64,000 nt of DNA, taken from assembly GCA_963210315.1 (NCBI GenBank), contig OY723316.1, forward strand, positions 868,001 through 932,000. Reading direction: 5' to 3'. Under the pieces are notes generated by a model. The model did not search any database, was not told the DNA's origin, and saw nothing but the letters and a program-made list of their open reading frames with translations. This document shows positions 1 through 9,162 of the stretch, piece by piece. Position numbers and translations under genes: made by a program. The DNA is from Rhynchopus euleeides (taxonomy: Eukaryota; Euglenozoa; Diplonemea; Diplonemida; Diplonemidae). Positions within the stretch are counted from its first letter, which is position 1; each line of letters starts with the position of its first letter.

Positions 1-3000
1 GACGCCGACTGCGCCATCGTCCCCGCCATCACGCTCACCGGATTCCCCAACGCATCCGTCTCCGACAAACGCCTTGGGTACCTCTTCTGCTCCCTCGCGA
101 TACCGCCGGGCGACCCGCGCCTCCTCCTGCTGGCCAACCAGATCCGAAAGGACCTCGCAAGCGGGGACCCCCTCGTGGTGCTCGCCGCCCTTACCGCCTC
201 CGCCCGCCTAGTCTGCGAAGAGGCCTTCACAGCGCTGATCCAGGCGATATGGGGGCTCGCGTCGCACCGCCACCCCATGGTCCGCCGCAGGTCTCTCATC
301 GCCCTCCTCGGGTTCCTCAAGGGCCCCGCCGGGAAGCACACCCTCAGCATCGCATTCAAGAAACCCGCCGAGGTGTTTGTCTCGACCCTCCAGTCCGCTA
401 CCTCCACCAGCTATCTCGCTTCCCTCGCCCTCTGCAGGGCGCTTGCGGAGATTTCGACTGTTAAAGTCCCCCTCTTCGACAGATCGAGTCTCTCCAAAGC
501 ATCTTTATTAGAGAGGCGCGATTCGGCAGAGGCAGCCTCCACAACACACCCCGATGGTGACATCACGGTGGTCTCCCCGGGGGATCTGGACGCGATGATC
601 TCCAAGACGCTGGATGTCTCCGAGGAGCTCCTCCAGCACCACGGCGCCTTCTCCGAGGCTTCGAAACCCACCGTTTTCATGCAGATCGAGACGGTCCGGC
701 TCATAGGGTCCGTCTGCCGCGCCGCCCCGGCGGGGCTCCTCAACCGGCACCTCCCCCGCGTCCTCACGATCCTCGGGGGGGTTGTGCGGCGCGCGAGGGG
801 GAAGATTCTGCCCGCCGCCTTCAGCCTCCCAGCCTCCGCCTTCCCAGAGGCCCCTGCGGGATGGGGTGCCGGCGGCAGCAGCAGCAGCGGCGGCGGCGGC
901 AGCGGCGGGGGGGGGAACCCAAACAGCCCCTCCACCCCCGCACCCATCGCCTCCCCCAGGGCGTGGCTGTTCGGCGGGGGGAAGCGGTCCTCTGTTTCCT
1001 CCTCCGCCTCCGCCCCCATCTCCGCCTCGGCGCCCGCCTCTGCAGCGGCAGGTAGCAGGTGCTCCCCACCGCCACAGGCAAATTCCCCAGCATCTGGCGG
1101 AGGCATCCGCTTCTCCGACATCCGCGAGAAGGCGCGCGGTGCCTTCTCCTGGGTGGGCGGCGGAGGAAGCAGCACCGGGGGTTCCGTCCTCCCCGACGGC
1201 GAGCCTTCTCCAGAGGACTCCCGCGCTGGGTTCGCCCCTCTGGCGGAGTCGGCGGGGGGTGGTGGTGGTGGTGGTGTCAGCCACCAGACCCACAGAAATG
1301 CCACGGGGGGCGGGATGGAGGCGTTTGGCGGAGGCCCTCCCGCGTCTGCTTCGCCCTCCTTCCTCTCGGGGATTCTGGCGAGTCTGACGGGCGGGGGTGG
1401 TGGAGGTGGAGGCGGCGGCGGCACCGCCTCGGGGCTGGCACCCGCGGGTTCCCCGCTGAAGGCCCCGACGCGATCCGACATGGAGGGGGTCGCCGTGATC
1501 CAGCAGGTGTTGAAAACGCTCACGACGGGTCACCCCGCGTTCCTCGCGGCGCTGCGTGGCGCGAGGCAGAGGCAGCGCGACTCCTCCCCCCCACCCTCCG
1601 CCGCTGCAGCCTCAGGGGTTGCGGGCGGGGGGGCGTCATCCCCGAGGCAGTTTATCAAGAGGGTTGTGTCGTCCGCCCTGCCATCTGCAAGCCCCTCGGT
1701 GTCGGGGAACCCTTCGGACCAGGCGGCGCTGTCCATTTTGAAGACTTGCGGGGAGGTTGTGGGGTTTCTGCAGCCGTTTATCCCGGCAGAGCCTGACGCC
1801 GGAATCGACGAGGCGGTCCGCGCGGAGAGGGGGGTTGCAAATTCGGCGGGAAACCTCGGGTTTGCAAATGCATGCCGCGCCAGAGGGGACGCTCTATACG
1901 CCGCGATGCGGCTCGTCGCATTTCTATCTCTGGTAGACCAGTCTGAGGGGGTCTCCCGGAAGGGGTTGGTCATGCGTGCCCTCTGCGACCCCGACCCGAC
2001 CCTCTTCCTCACCGGAGTGGACGCGATGTGCTCCCTGGCCCGGGCGGACAACATCCACCCAATCACCCACACCCTGCTCCGCTACGCCGAGCGGCCCCCA
2101 CCCGCGATAAAAAACTTTGCAACCCGGGCCTCCCTTCGGCCTGCCGTCGCGTCGCGCCTCCTCATAGTCTCATGGGACATCGCACGGGTCGTTTCACCGC
2201 CTCTCTTCCTCCGCACATCTCTCTCAGTGATGCGGAGGTTTGGGGGGACAGTGTCATCTGCAGCACACTCCTCCTCCTCCTTCACTTCAACCCCAGACCC
2301 CGCTTCGGCACATCGAGCGGGGTTTTTCGGCTGGCTCCACGACGCGCTCGCTCTCACCGAAGGAGAGAGTGTTTTCGGACACTTCGACCTGGAGCTCGCC
2401 TGCGAGGATGACGACGATGAGAACGACGGTGGGTGCGGAGGGGGCAACGCCAACGGGGGGAGCTGCGACAGCGGGTCTCCCTGCGAGGCCCCGGTTGTCT
2501 GCAGCCCTGCTGCGGAGGCACGGCAGGCCCGGATAACCCAGCGCCACGCCTTCCGGGATCAGGTCTGCGATTCGATGACAGCCGTGCTCTGCGCTGGCGC
2601 CTCCTCCGCGGGCCGCCGGCTCGTCTCCCGAGATGCGTGGCCCTCCGACTCCCTCTCCGCATCCTCCGCCGGGGGGTCCCCCTGCGATGCCCTGAGCAGC
2701 GCGGCACGCCCCGCCGCCTGGGTCCTCGGTGAGTTCTCCCCGTGCCACGGCTCCGCCAGCCTCGGCGCGTCCTTCGACACCCTTCTCGACTTCCTCCAGA
2801 GCCCCGCCGCTGCGGGAGACCCCGCCGCCTCCGCATCGGCCCTGCTCTCCACCACAAAGCTGCTAATCACATACACCCACCTCCGCCTCTCGGGGCAGCC
2901 GGTCTCCCTCCCGGGCAGCGCGGCCCGCCCCTCCGCGCTCCGCAACACCTCCCTCCGACACGAGGCGCTCGCGGCGTACGCAGCGTGCCTCGAGCGGCTC

Positions 3001-3894
3001 GCCTCCTCGAGAAATCTGGCGGTCTCCGGGGCCGCCCAGATGGCGCATGGCATCGCACGGATCTCCGCCCAGGCGATGGACGCGGTGGTGAGGGAGGGGG
3101 GGCCGCGCCACGACACCCACCCCGCTGCGGGGGGAGGGGTTGGGGAAAAGGCGGAGCTGTTCGAAGCACTGTCGCTACCCTTCGCGACGTCGGTGCAGCC
3201 GGAGGTTGATGAGTCCCTCGGGTTTCTCGACGGGTTTGTCGCGGAGGCGGCGGCGGAAAGGGCGGCGCTGGGCTTCGAGATCCGCCCCTACGTCACCCAT
3301 GCGGACAGACGCGCCAAGGAGGAGGAGGCACGCCTCGAGGAGCTCCAGAAGGAGATGCTCGCAGCCGCGGCTGCATCCACCGCAGCGCTACCCCCCGCCT
3401 CCGCCAGCCTGCCCCTCGCCCTCCCCTCCGTTCCAGGCCCCTGGGGTCGCGGGGGCTACCAATCCCTCGACGCAACCATCCCATCAGGCATCGAAGCAGT
3501 GGGTGGCGGTGGCGGTGCTGCCGACACCACTTCTTCCCAAGGACCGCCTGTGGAGCAGGGGGGTGTTTTGGCCCGCGGGGGTGCCGACGGAGGGAAGGTG
3601 GTGGCGAAGGCGCAGGCGCAGGCCAAGTCGAAGCGGAGGAGGAAGGAATATGCGTGGCTGGCGCAGGCGATGGAGACGATGGAGAAAGGGGGTGGCGGTG
3701 GCGGTGTGGAGGAGGGTGCGGAGGAGGTGGTGGAGCAGCAGCAGCAGCAGGGCGTGGAGGCGGCAAGTGGTGGCGGGATGCAGGGGGAGGGGCTGGAGAC
3801 CTATTGGGGCAGGGAGGCCCAGCCGAAGCTGCACATCTGGGGTATGTATGGGGGGTGGTTTGTCACACACAGCAAGAAGCTGTTGTCACGGTGA
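1..3894 (+). CDS. Adaptor-protein complex large subunit, probably AP-4 epsilon (5' partial)
   Basis: The frame is open from base 1, so the true start lies upstream; 1297 codons are present here. AP large subunits form the trunk of heterotetrameric coats that sort cargo at the trans-Golgi or endosomes. The first ~120 residues match the adaptin N-terminal HEAT solenoid: KRLGYLFCSL, an IRKDL segment, an AALTA helix and a VRRRSLIALL helix, in the order known from AP-1 gamma and AP-4 epsilon. A later solenoid piece is near 1960-2110 (MRALCDPDPTLFLTGVDAMC). Residues ~280-490 are a Gly/Ser/Pro-rich low-complexity insertion, with further Gly-rich and Gln-rich stretches near the C-terminus. A charged helix (3300-3370) precedes a degenerate tail. 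The stop lies inside a dispersed repeat (see 3863). The AP large-subunit call is fairly firm; epsilon over gamma or delta is inference from helix spacing and wording. Confidence 0.68.
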   Translation, partial: DADCAIVPAITLTGFPNASVSDKRLGYLFCSLAIPPGDPRLLLLANQIRKDLASGDPLVVLAALTASARLVCEEAFTALIQAIWGLASHRHPMVRRRSLIALLGFLKGPAGKHTLSIAFKKPAEVFVSTLQSATSTSYLASLALCRALAEISTVKVPLFDRSSLSKASLLERRDSAEAASTTHPDGDITVVSPGDLDAMISKTLDVSEELLQHHGAFSEASKPTVFMQIETVRLIGSVCRAAPAGLLNRHLPRVLTILGGVVRRARGKILPAAFSLPASAFPEAPAGWGAGGSSSSGGGGSGGGGNPNSPSTPAPIASPRAWLFGGGKRSSVSSSASAPISASAPASAAAGSRCSPPPQANSPASGGGIRFSDIREKARGAFSWVGGGGSSTGGSVLPDGEPSPEDSRAGFAPLAESAGGGGGGGVSHQTHRNATGGGMEAFGGGPPASASPSFLSGILASLTGGGGGGGGGGGTASGLAPAGSPLKAPTRSDMEGVAVIQQVLKTLTTGHPAFLAALRGARQRQRDSSPPPSAAAASGVAGGGASSPRQFIKRVVSSALPSASPSVSGNPSDQAALSILKTCGEVVGFLQPFIPAEPDAGIDEAVRAERGVANSAGNLGFANACRARGDALYAAMRLVAFLSLVDQSEGVSRKGLVMRALCDPDPTLFLTGVDAMCSLARADNIHPITHTLLRYAERPPPAIKNFATRASLRPAVASRLLIVSWDIARVVSPPLFLRTSLSVMRRFGGTVSSAAHSSSSFTSTPDPASAHRAGFFGWLHDALALTEGESVFGHFDLELACEDDDDENDGGCGGGNANGGSCDSGSPCEAPVVCSPAAEARQARITQRHAFRDQVCDSMTAVLCAGASSAGRRLVSRDAWPSDSLSASSAGGSPCDALSSAARPAAWVLGEFSPCHGSASLGASFDTLLDFLQSPAAAGDPAASASALLSTTKLLITYTHLRLSGQPVSLPGSAARPSALRNTSLRHEALAAYAACLERLASSRNLAVSGAAQMAHGIARISAQAMDAVVREGGPRHDTHPAAGGGVGEKAELFEALSLPFATSVQPEVDESLGFLDGFVAEAAAERAALGFEIRPYVTHADRRAKEEEARLEELQKEMLAAAAASTAALPPASASLPLALPSVPGPWGRGGYQSLDATIPSGIEAVGGGGGAADTTSSQGPPVEQGGVLARGGADGGKVVAKAQAQAKSKRRRKEYAWLAQAMETMEKGGGGGGVEEGAEEVVEQQQQQGVEAASGGGMQGEGLETYWGREAQPKLHIWGMYGGWFVTHSKKLLSR

Positions 3895-4003
3895 GAAAAA
3901 AATGCAGTTGGGCAGCGCTTTGGGTGGCAAACACACAATCTGCCTCTTGCCTTGTTGCGATGGCTGTGCGGCACATTCACACCTTCGTCAAGGCAAACTT
4001 TCC
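3863..4003 (+). repeat. Dispersed foldback repeat, family R4, copy 1
   Basis: Shares the core GCAGCGCTTTGGGTG, then CTGCCTCTTGCCTTGTTG and a CACATTCACACC block, with 17759-18055, 51511-51690 and 56408-56605. In fuller copies GGGTGACAAAC near the left pairs imperfectly with GTTTGTTCACCC near the right, so the repeat can fold back. This copy carries the AP-subunit stop codon at 3892-3894. Confidence 0.75.
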
Positions 4004-5515
4004 TCTCTTCATGGGGTTCCTTGTGTGGCGGGTGATTCAGGCAACCAGAAGGGATCTGGTATTTCGTCCTGTAGCGGGCACGGTTTCTCACGGAGCGTAG
4101 TAGACATCCTTCTGTCGATAACTTCCTTGGCGCTCTGGAAACACAAAAATGGAACGAAGAAAAAATGTTTATGTTGACCGCTTCCACCACAAAAAAATCA
4201 CCGTGCGTGCTCACGGGAAGCAATTCTTTTTTTTCTTCCAACCCCAAACCCACAGGGAAGCCGAAGGAGTCCGCGACAAGAGATCCATTCGCAGCGCCTG
4301 CCGGGGCAGACACAGATGCCACGCCGCACGGCTTCCCCGACACAGCAGGGCCTGACGACGAGGGCAGCCGCCCCCTCCTCGGGTGACCCCAACGCGCATC
4401 CCACATCAGGCGAGCCGCTCCCCCCCCCCCCCCCTCACACGCACCCCATCGCCCACAGGGAGGATGCTGCAAGAAGACGTGTGTGTGTGTAGCCAAGAGT
4501 TTTACGTAGCGCTGCAGAACCTGTAAGTCGAGCGGGGTCCACGAGGCTACCCCCGGTTATCCACCCCCCCACCCCCCCCTCGAGACGAGTGGAGGCATGC
4601 CGCAGAGCTCGCTCGGTGCTACCTACTAAACTGTAACAAAACAACTCTTAACGTGTGTGTGTGTGTGTATGTATGTCGCCGCTCTCCGGAAACGCACGGG
4701 AAAAAAAATCGGAATCAAAACAAAACGCTAACGAGAAAAGCAGAACCATTCCGTCAAACCGCCCCACCCCACCCCCGCCCAGAAAAAACGGGAAAACAAA
4801 ATACCCTACGATGGAAGCGTGTCAAAGGTGAGAAACACACGACCGAAATTGTGCCAACCGCTTTTCATATTTTACGCATATCACGCCGACGGGGGAGAGG
4901 TGGGGGAGGTGGGGCCGGGCAACACTGCGCCAGTTTGCCGCCTTCGGGGGCAGGCAGGGGGGAGGGGGTCAGGGCTCAAAGCTCTCCTTCATCTCTCATC
5001 TCTCTTCACTTCCGAGAGGAGGGGAGTGTCCCTCCCAGACCCCGCCCCCGCTGCCGCCCCCTCTTTGCTTTCAAACGTGTGTGACCTGTGTGGGCTATTT
5101 TTTCGTGCGTAACCAGCGCCAGTTTTTTTTTTAGTTCTGCGAACCCGTCGCTCCTCCCGCGCCAAAACCTCCTTTTTCATCCAAAAAAAAGCCGAATGGG
5201 GATGAGGGGGGTTATTTAGGCAAAGGTTGCGTGGAAGCACGCATTATCTCAATACGGCAGCACAGAAAGCGCGAGCCGCGGAAGAACCTCCAGAACTGAA
5301 AACTGCTCTTTGGGAGACCCTCAGCCAGCCGTCGTTTCTTTTTATGGCAAAACTGCACCGGGTGAATCGCTGGTCACAGAAAGCCTCGAGCATCGGAGCA
5401 AGGAGGTTGCGGTGGGGGGGGGGGGGGGGGGGGGAGGAGGAGGGACGATGGTTTTGTTCACCCCCCGACCTACCACCGACACTCCCCACTCCTCACGCCC
5501 CCCCCCCCCCCCCCC
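3895..5515. other. Gene-free AP-subunit downstream region
   Basis: After the R4 copy I see no supportable gene. The stretch contains A-rich and poly-C runs, a TG-rich microsatellite near 4652-4676, and a G-run followed by a C-run near 5416-5515 that leads into the first TIR element. Short ORFs here are low-complexity and lack family resemblance. Confidence 0.6.
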
Positions 5516-5517
5516 TA

Positions 5518-5967
5518 GGGCAGTGGTGGCAGCGTACGGCCGTACGGTACGCGTACGCGTACGCGTACGCCGTACGCACTTTCTGAAAATCGCGCTGCGT
5601 ACGCGTACGCAGATTTTGCGTACGGCTGGTATTCCAGGTCTCTCAGCACACAGTAGGCCACCCAGCGGGTGGCTGGGCCCTGGCCTTTGCTCTTGCCTTT
5701 CACAGATGGTTCCTTGCCGCGCACGTGGCGAATAACTCGCAACACCTGCAAGTACACCCGCAAGCATACTGCAAAAGGTACCACTTCCGACTGGAAGGCT
5801 CGGAGGCTGCCCCTGGTACACCTGAGTTCGACTGTCGGATTTGGTGTGCGGCCATGGCCGTCTCCTGTGCTCCATAGACTGCCGTACGCAGCGCCGTACG
5901 CGTACGCGTACGCCGTACGCACTTTTTGAAAATCACGCTGCGTACGCGTACGCAGCCACCACTGCCC
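5518..5967. mobile_element. 450-bp TIR element with CGTACG arrays, TA-flanked
   Basis: Begins GGGCAGTGGTGGC and ends with the reverse complement GCCACCACTGCCC; both ends are bordered by TA (5516-5517 and 5968-5969). Just inside both ends lie GTACGC-type tandem arrays. One ~60-bp subterminal block ending in an AAAATC(G/A)CGCTGCGTACG segment occurs in the same orientation at both ends. No coding capacity, so non-autonomous. Confidence 0.8.
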
Positions 5968-5969
5968 TA

Positions 5970-7122
5970 GGGGGGGTCAAATGCTGTCAATGTGACCCAT
6001 TTTTCAACTTCTGCGCTAAGTGCATTTTTTGGGCAAAAAATCATGTTCTCGACCCCAAACCGGTCGGGAAATGCCGTAAACTATGGTTTTCAGCACCAGG
6101 GGGCCAAAGAAAGCACTTTTTTGGCAAATTTGCGGTATTTTTTTTCTGGCCCACATGTGGTACCAAAGGGGGGTTTGGTTGGGGCTGTCGCTTGAGAAAG
6201 GGCCAAAACTAAACCAGAACTACATGTTTTCAGGCCTGTGATGTGCCTCATGTGCAGTGTCTATCACAGATCTCGATCAGATATGGCCTTGGCAGCATCT
6301 TTCCGTCAGCAGTCGTGTCAACATTGACACTGCAGACTCCTCCCTGACGAGAGTAGCACGGGTGCTGTATAAGTGATTCTGTACCATTTCAATACCGACT
6401 TTTATGTTTCCACACTATTCAGGCAACCGTTCTGGAAACTTTGAGCGGATCCGGGAGAGCAACAAGCCACTTTCGAATGATTGGAAACAGCTTTCGCGCC
6501 AACTACAGACGGCCCCCCTTCATCAGCTGCGTCCGTCTTCAACAGCACCAACACAGCCTTGAACCAGCAGTAGGAAACAGTCGCCATCACAAGCTGAGTA
6601 GCAGCTCGTCACCCAGCAGCACCTCGAGAGCAGCCAGGCCAGGAATGTGCGTATTTTTTCGTTTGAGAAGTCCTGAGCACGTCTCGGTTGTGTAAGACGC
6701 GTGCATAAGATTCAGCTAGCCAGCCGTACTTTGTCCCAGATAGCCTCCCCCAAACGGAACCCAAGTGGCGCCTGGCCGTTGTTGCTTGCCAAGTGCAGCT
6801 GTCATTCGAGTGCCAGTGTTTGTCGTCCGCCGAGACTGTGTGGTCTCTATTGGTGTGTCACGATGGCCGGTAGTGGCAGGTCTGCCACCACCGTTGCAAA
6901 CACACCCTGTGGAACCCCCCTTTGGTACCACATGTGGGCCAGAAAAAAAGTACCGCCAAAAAAGTGCTCTCTTTGGCCCCCTGGTGCTGAAAACCACAGT
7001 TTACGGCATTTCCCGACCGGTTTGGGGTCGAGAACATAAAATTTTGCCTGAAAAATGCACTTAGCGCAGAAGTTGAAAAATGGGGTCACATTGACACCTT
7101 TTACAAAGGGTTTGACCCCCCC
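5970..7122. mobile_element. 1.15-kb TIR element, GGGGGGGTCAAA family, TA-flanked
   Basis: Left end GGGGGGGTCAAATGC, right end TTTGACCCCCCC, with TA on each side (5968-5969 and 7123-7124); the left TA is shared with the preceding 450-bp element. Inverted arms are ~205 bp (5970-~6176 and ~6918-7122), including matching GACCCCAAACCGGTCGGGAA and its complement. The ~740-bp centre has no recognisable transposase. The outermost bases match the elements at 8013 and 61678, but the arm interiors differ, so this is a related subfamily. Confidence 0.8.
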
Positions 7123-7124
7123 TA

Positions 7125-8010
7125 CCCCCCCCCCCCCCCCCATGACCCGTGACCAGAAGGGTTGCACAAGCAGAAGCGAAAAGAAACCCTGGCAACCCTT
7201 CCCCTCCCCCCTGGCGTTTATCAGAGTTCGTTCGGTGCAACTTACACTAAAGTCAATAAAAAACAGTCTAACGTGTGTGCGGTGTTGTGTGTGTGTGCGT
7301 CTTCTGAATAAATCACAGGGGGGTGCCCTCGCTACCACAGATGTGACTGAGTGAGAAAAAGGTGAGCAAACAGCCCCGCTTCCCCTCACTGACTGACGAG
7401 CTTGTGACTGGCAGCGAGGGGCCTCCACGGGGTTATTCAATTTTTTTTGTCCGAACGGCCATCCCTCCTGCATGTGTTGACAGGATGCCAAGAACCGCTG
7501 CCACGAGCATCTTTTTTTTTAACGCACACGACCTTCGCGCGGAAAGTGTCATTCAGCTCTGCCAAACGTGCTCTACACACCACCCCCTTCATCAGGCAAG
7601 TGGGTTTGTAAGTGTGTGTGGAAGCGTCAACGCATCAAACGAAGTACCAAGTAGTAGAGGAAGAACGGCAGAGTTGAAGTGACACTTTTCCGTTTATTCC
7701 TTTTGGACTTGCCCCGTCGGTGGACCACCAGGAGCCAGGCAGGAGTGGGAGGGGCCCTATGTGATGCGCGTGCTCCACCTCTTTCTTCACTGTGCGAGCA
7801 ATGCTAGCCGTTCTTCCAAATGAGCAACCCAAACCGTGGGGGTGTGTGTGCGTGTGTGTTGTGTCGCCAAACCAGCCACCTCCTCAGCACAGCGCGTTTT
7901 AGCCTGCAACCGCAGGGCGACACGCTGTGTGATTTGCGTGCTTTGTGCCGTGTGCCCAGCTTACCCATCGTTTCCAGCTGCCCCCCCCCCCCCCCCCCCA
8001 CCCCCCCCCC
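7125..8010. other. Interval between TIR elements
   Basis: Holds a poly-C run, a diverged foldback element near 7318-7427 (GCCCTCGCTACCA at left, GGCAGCGAGG at right), the 151-bp element at 7541-7691 and a long C-run at 7981-8010. No gene is supported. Confidence 0.55.
7541..7691. mobile_element. 151-bp foldback element with GTCAACGC core, copy 1
   Basis: Left end GGAAAGTGTCATTCAGCTC pairs with the right end GAGTTGAAGTGACACTTTTC (imperfect inverted repeat of ~23 bp). An internal GTGGAAGCGTCAACGCATCA is conserved. A second full copy lies at 49940-50088, and relatives sharing the core or ends lie at 10279-10412, near 13965, 50846 and 51292. No coding capacity. Confidence 0.75.
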
Positions 8011-8012
8011 TA

Positions 8013-9160
8013 GGGGGGGTCAAATGGGGGTGACAAACACGATTTTTCAAAAAACCGGCGCAGAGGCCCCAAAGCCCCCGTAAACCCTCCAAACCCCCCC
8101 AGATCGGTCCGGAAACCCATCGAACCCCACTTTTCCACCATTCCGGGCACCTCAGGTGCCCGAATTGGGGTACCTAAATTTTGTGCCACCGTTTGGTACC
8201 GTACAGTGCCACTGTGTGGGAGGTTGGAAAAGAAAATGCCCCAACACACCACATCTGAGGGTTGCAATGCATGTTGCTTGCCAACCACGTCATCCGGTGG
8301 GTGTCAGGCGCTATGTAGGTGGCATTAGCCAGGTCTTCGATGTGTTCTGGCTTGTATATATACCTCCCTGCCTGCGGCACAGGCACTGCCTTTGTCCCCC
8401 ACACCAGCCACAGAGAGCGTATTGTACTCGGTCCACGGTTGCTGATTCATTGTGATGCGTTGTATCCTCGAGTGAACGTCACACACTAGTGGCACCACCA
8501 CCCGCCATCCGAGAGCTGTATTGACTTTGCGCCCTTCCGTTGCATTCACCTCGCCACGCATATTGCACCGTTCAGTACCAGTGCTCTTGGGCCAGGCAAA
8601 GTAGACCGCAGCAACTACCAATTCTGGCACAATGGGTACCACGACAGCGCACTTCGTGTGTTCCCGGAATGTACAGCTCGTGTTGCAACAGTCGTTGTCA
8701 ACACATCCCGGTTGTGGAGCACTGCTGCACAGGAATCACACGACCATCTGGACTTGTTCCGTACCTACAGGCAGCCTCCCGGTGCATGGTGGCAGGGAGG
8801 TACATATACAAGCCAGAACTCATCGAAGACCTGGCTAATGCCACCTACATAGCGCCTGACACCCACCGGATGACGTGGTTGGCAAGCAACATGCATTGCA
8901 ACCCTCAGATGTGGTGTGTTGGGGCATTTTCTTTTCCAACCTCCCACACAGTGGCACTGTCCGGTACCAAACGGTGGCACAAAATTTAGGTACCCCAATT
9001 CGGGCACCTGAGGTGCCCGGAATGGTGGAAAAGTGGGGTTCGATGGGTTTCCGGACCGATCTGGGGGGGTTTGGAGGGTTTACGGGGGCTTTGGGGCCTC
9101 TGCGCCGGTTTTTTGAAAAATCGTGTTTGTCCACGTAAAAGGGTGGCATTTGACCCCCCC
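8013..9160. mobile_element. 1.15-kb TIR element with ~360-bp arms, copy 1
   Basis: Ends are GGGGGGGTCAAATG and CATTTGACCCCCCC, bordered by TA (8011-8012, 9161-9162). The inverted arms are unusually long: 8013-8372 and 8791-9160, nearly identical. The ~420-bp core is unique and single-copy within the element. A near-identical copy at 61678-62824 has the core in the opposite orientation. In the minus direction the core holds an ORF of ~105 codons whose ATG is ACG here; no transposase motif is visible, so non-autonomous is the safest call. Confidence 0.85.
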
Positions 9161-9162
9161 TA

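Noticed and set aside
411..1523. 370-codon minus-strand ORF in the AP subunit
   Set aside because: Pro-rich antisense of a Gly-rich low-complexity region.
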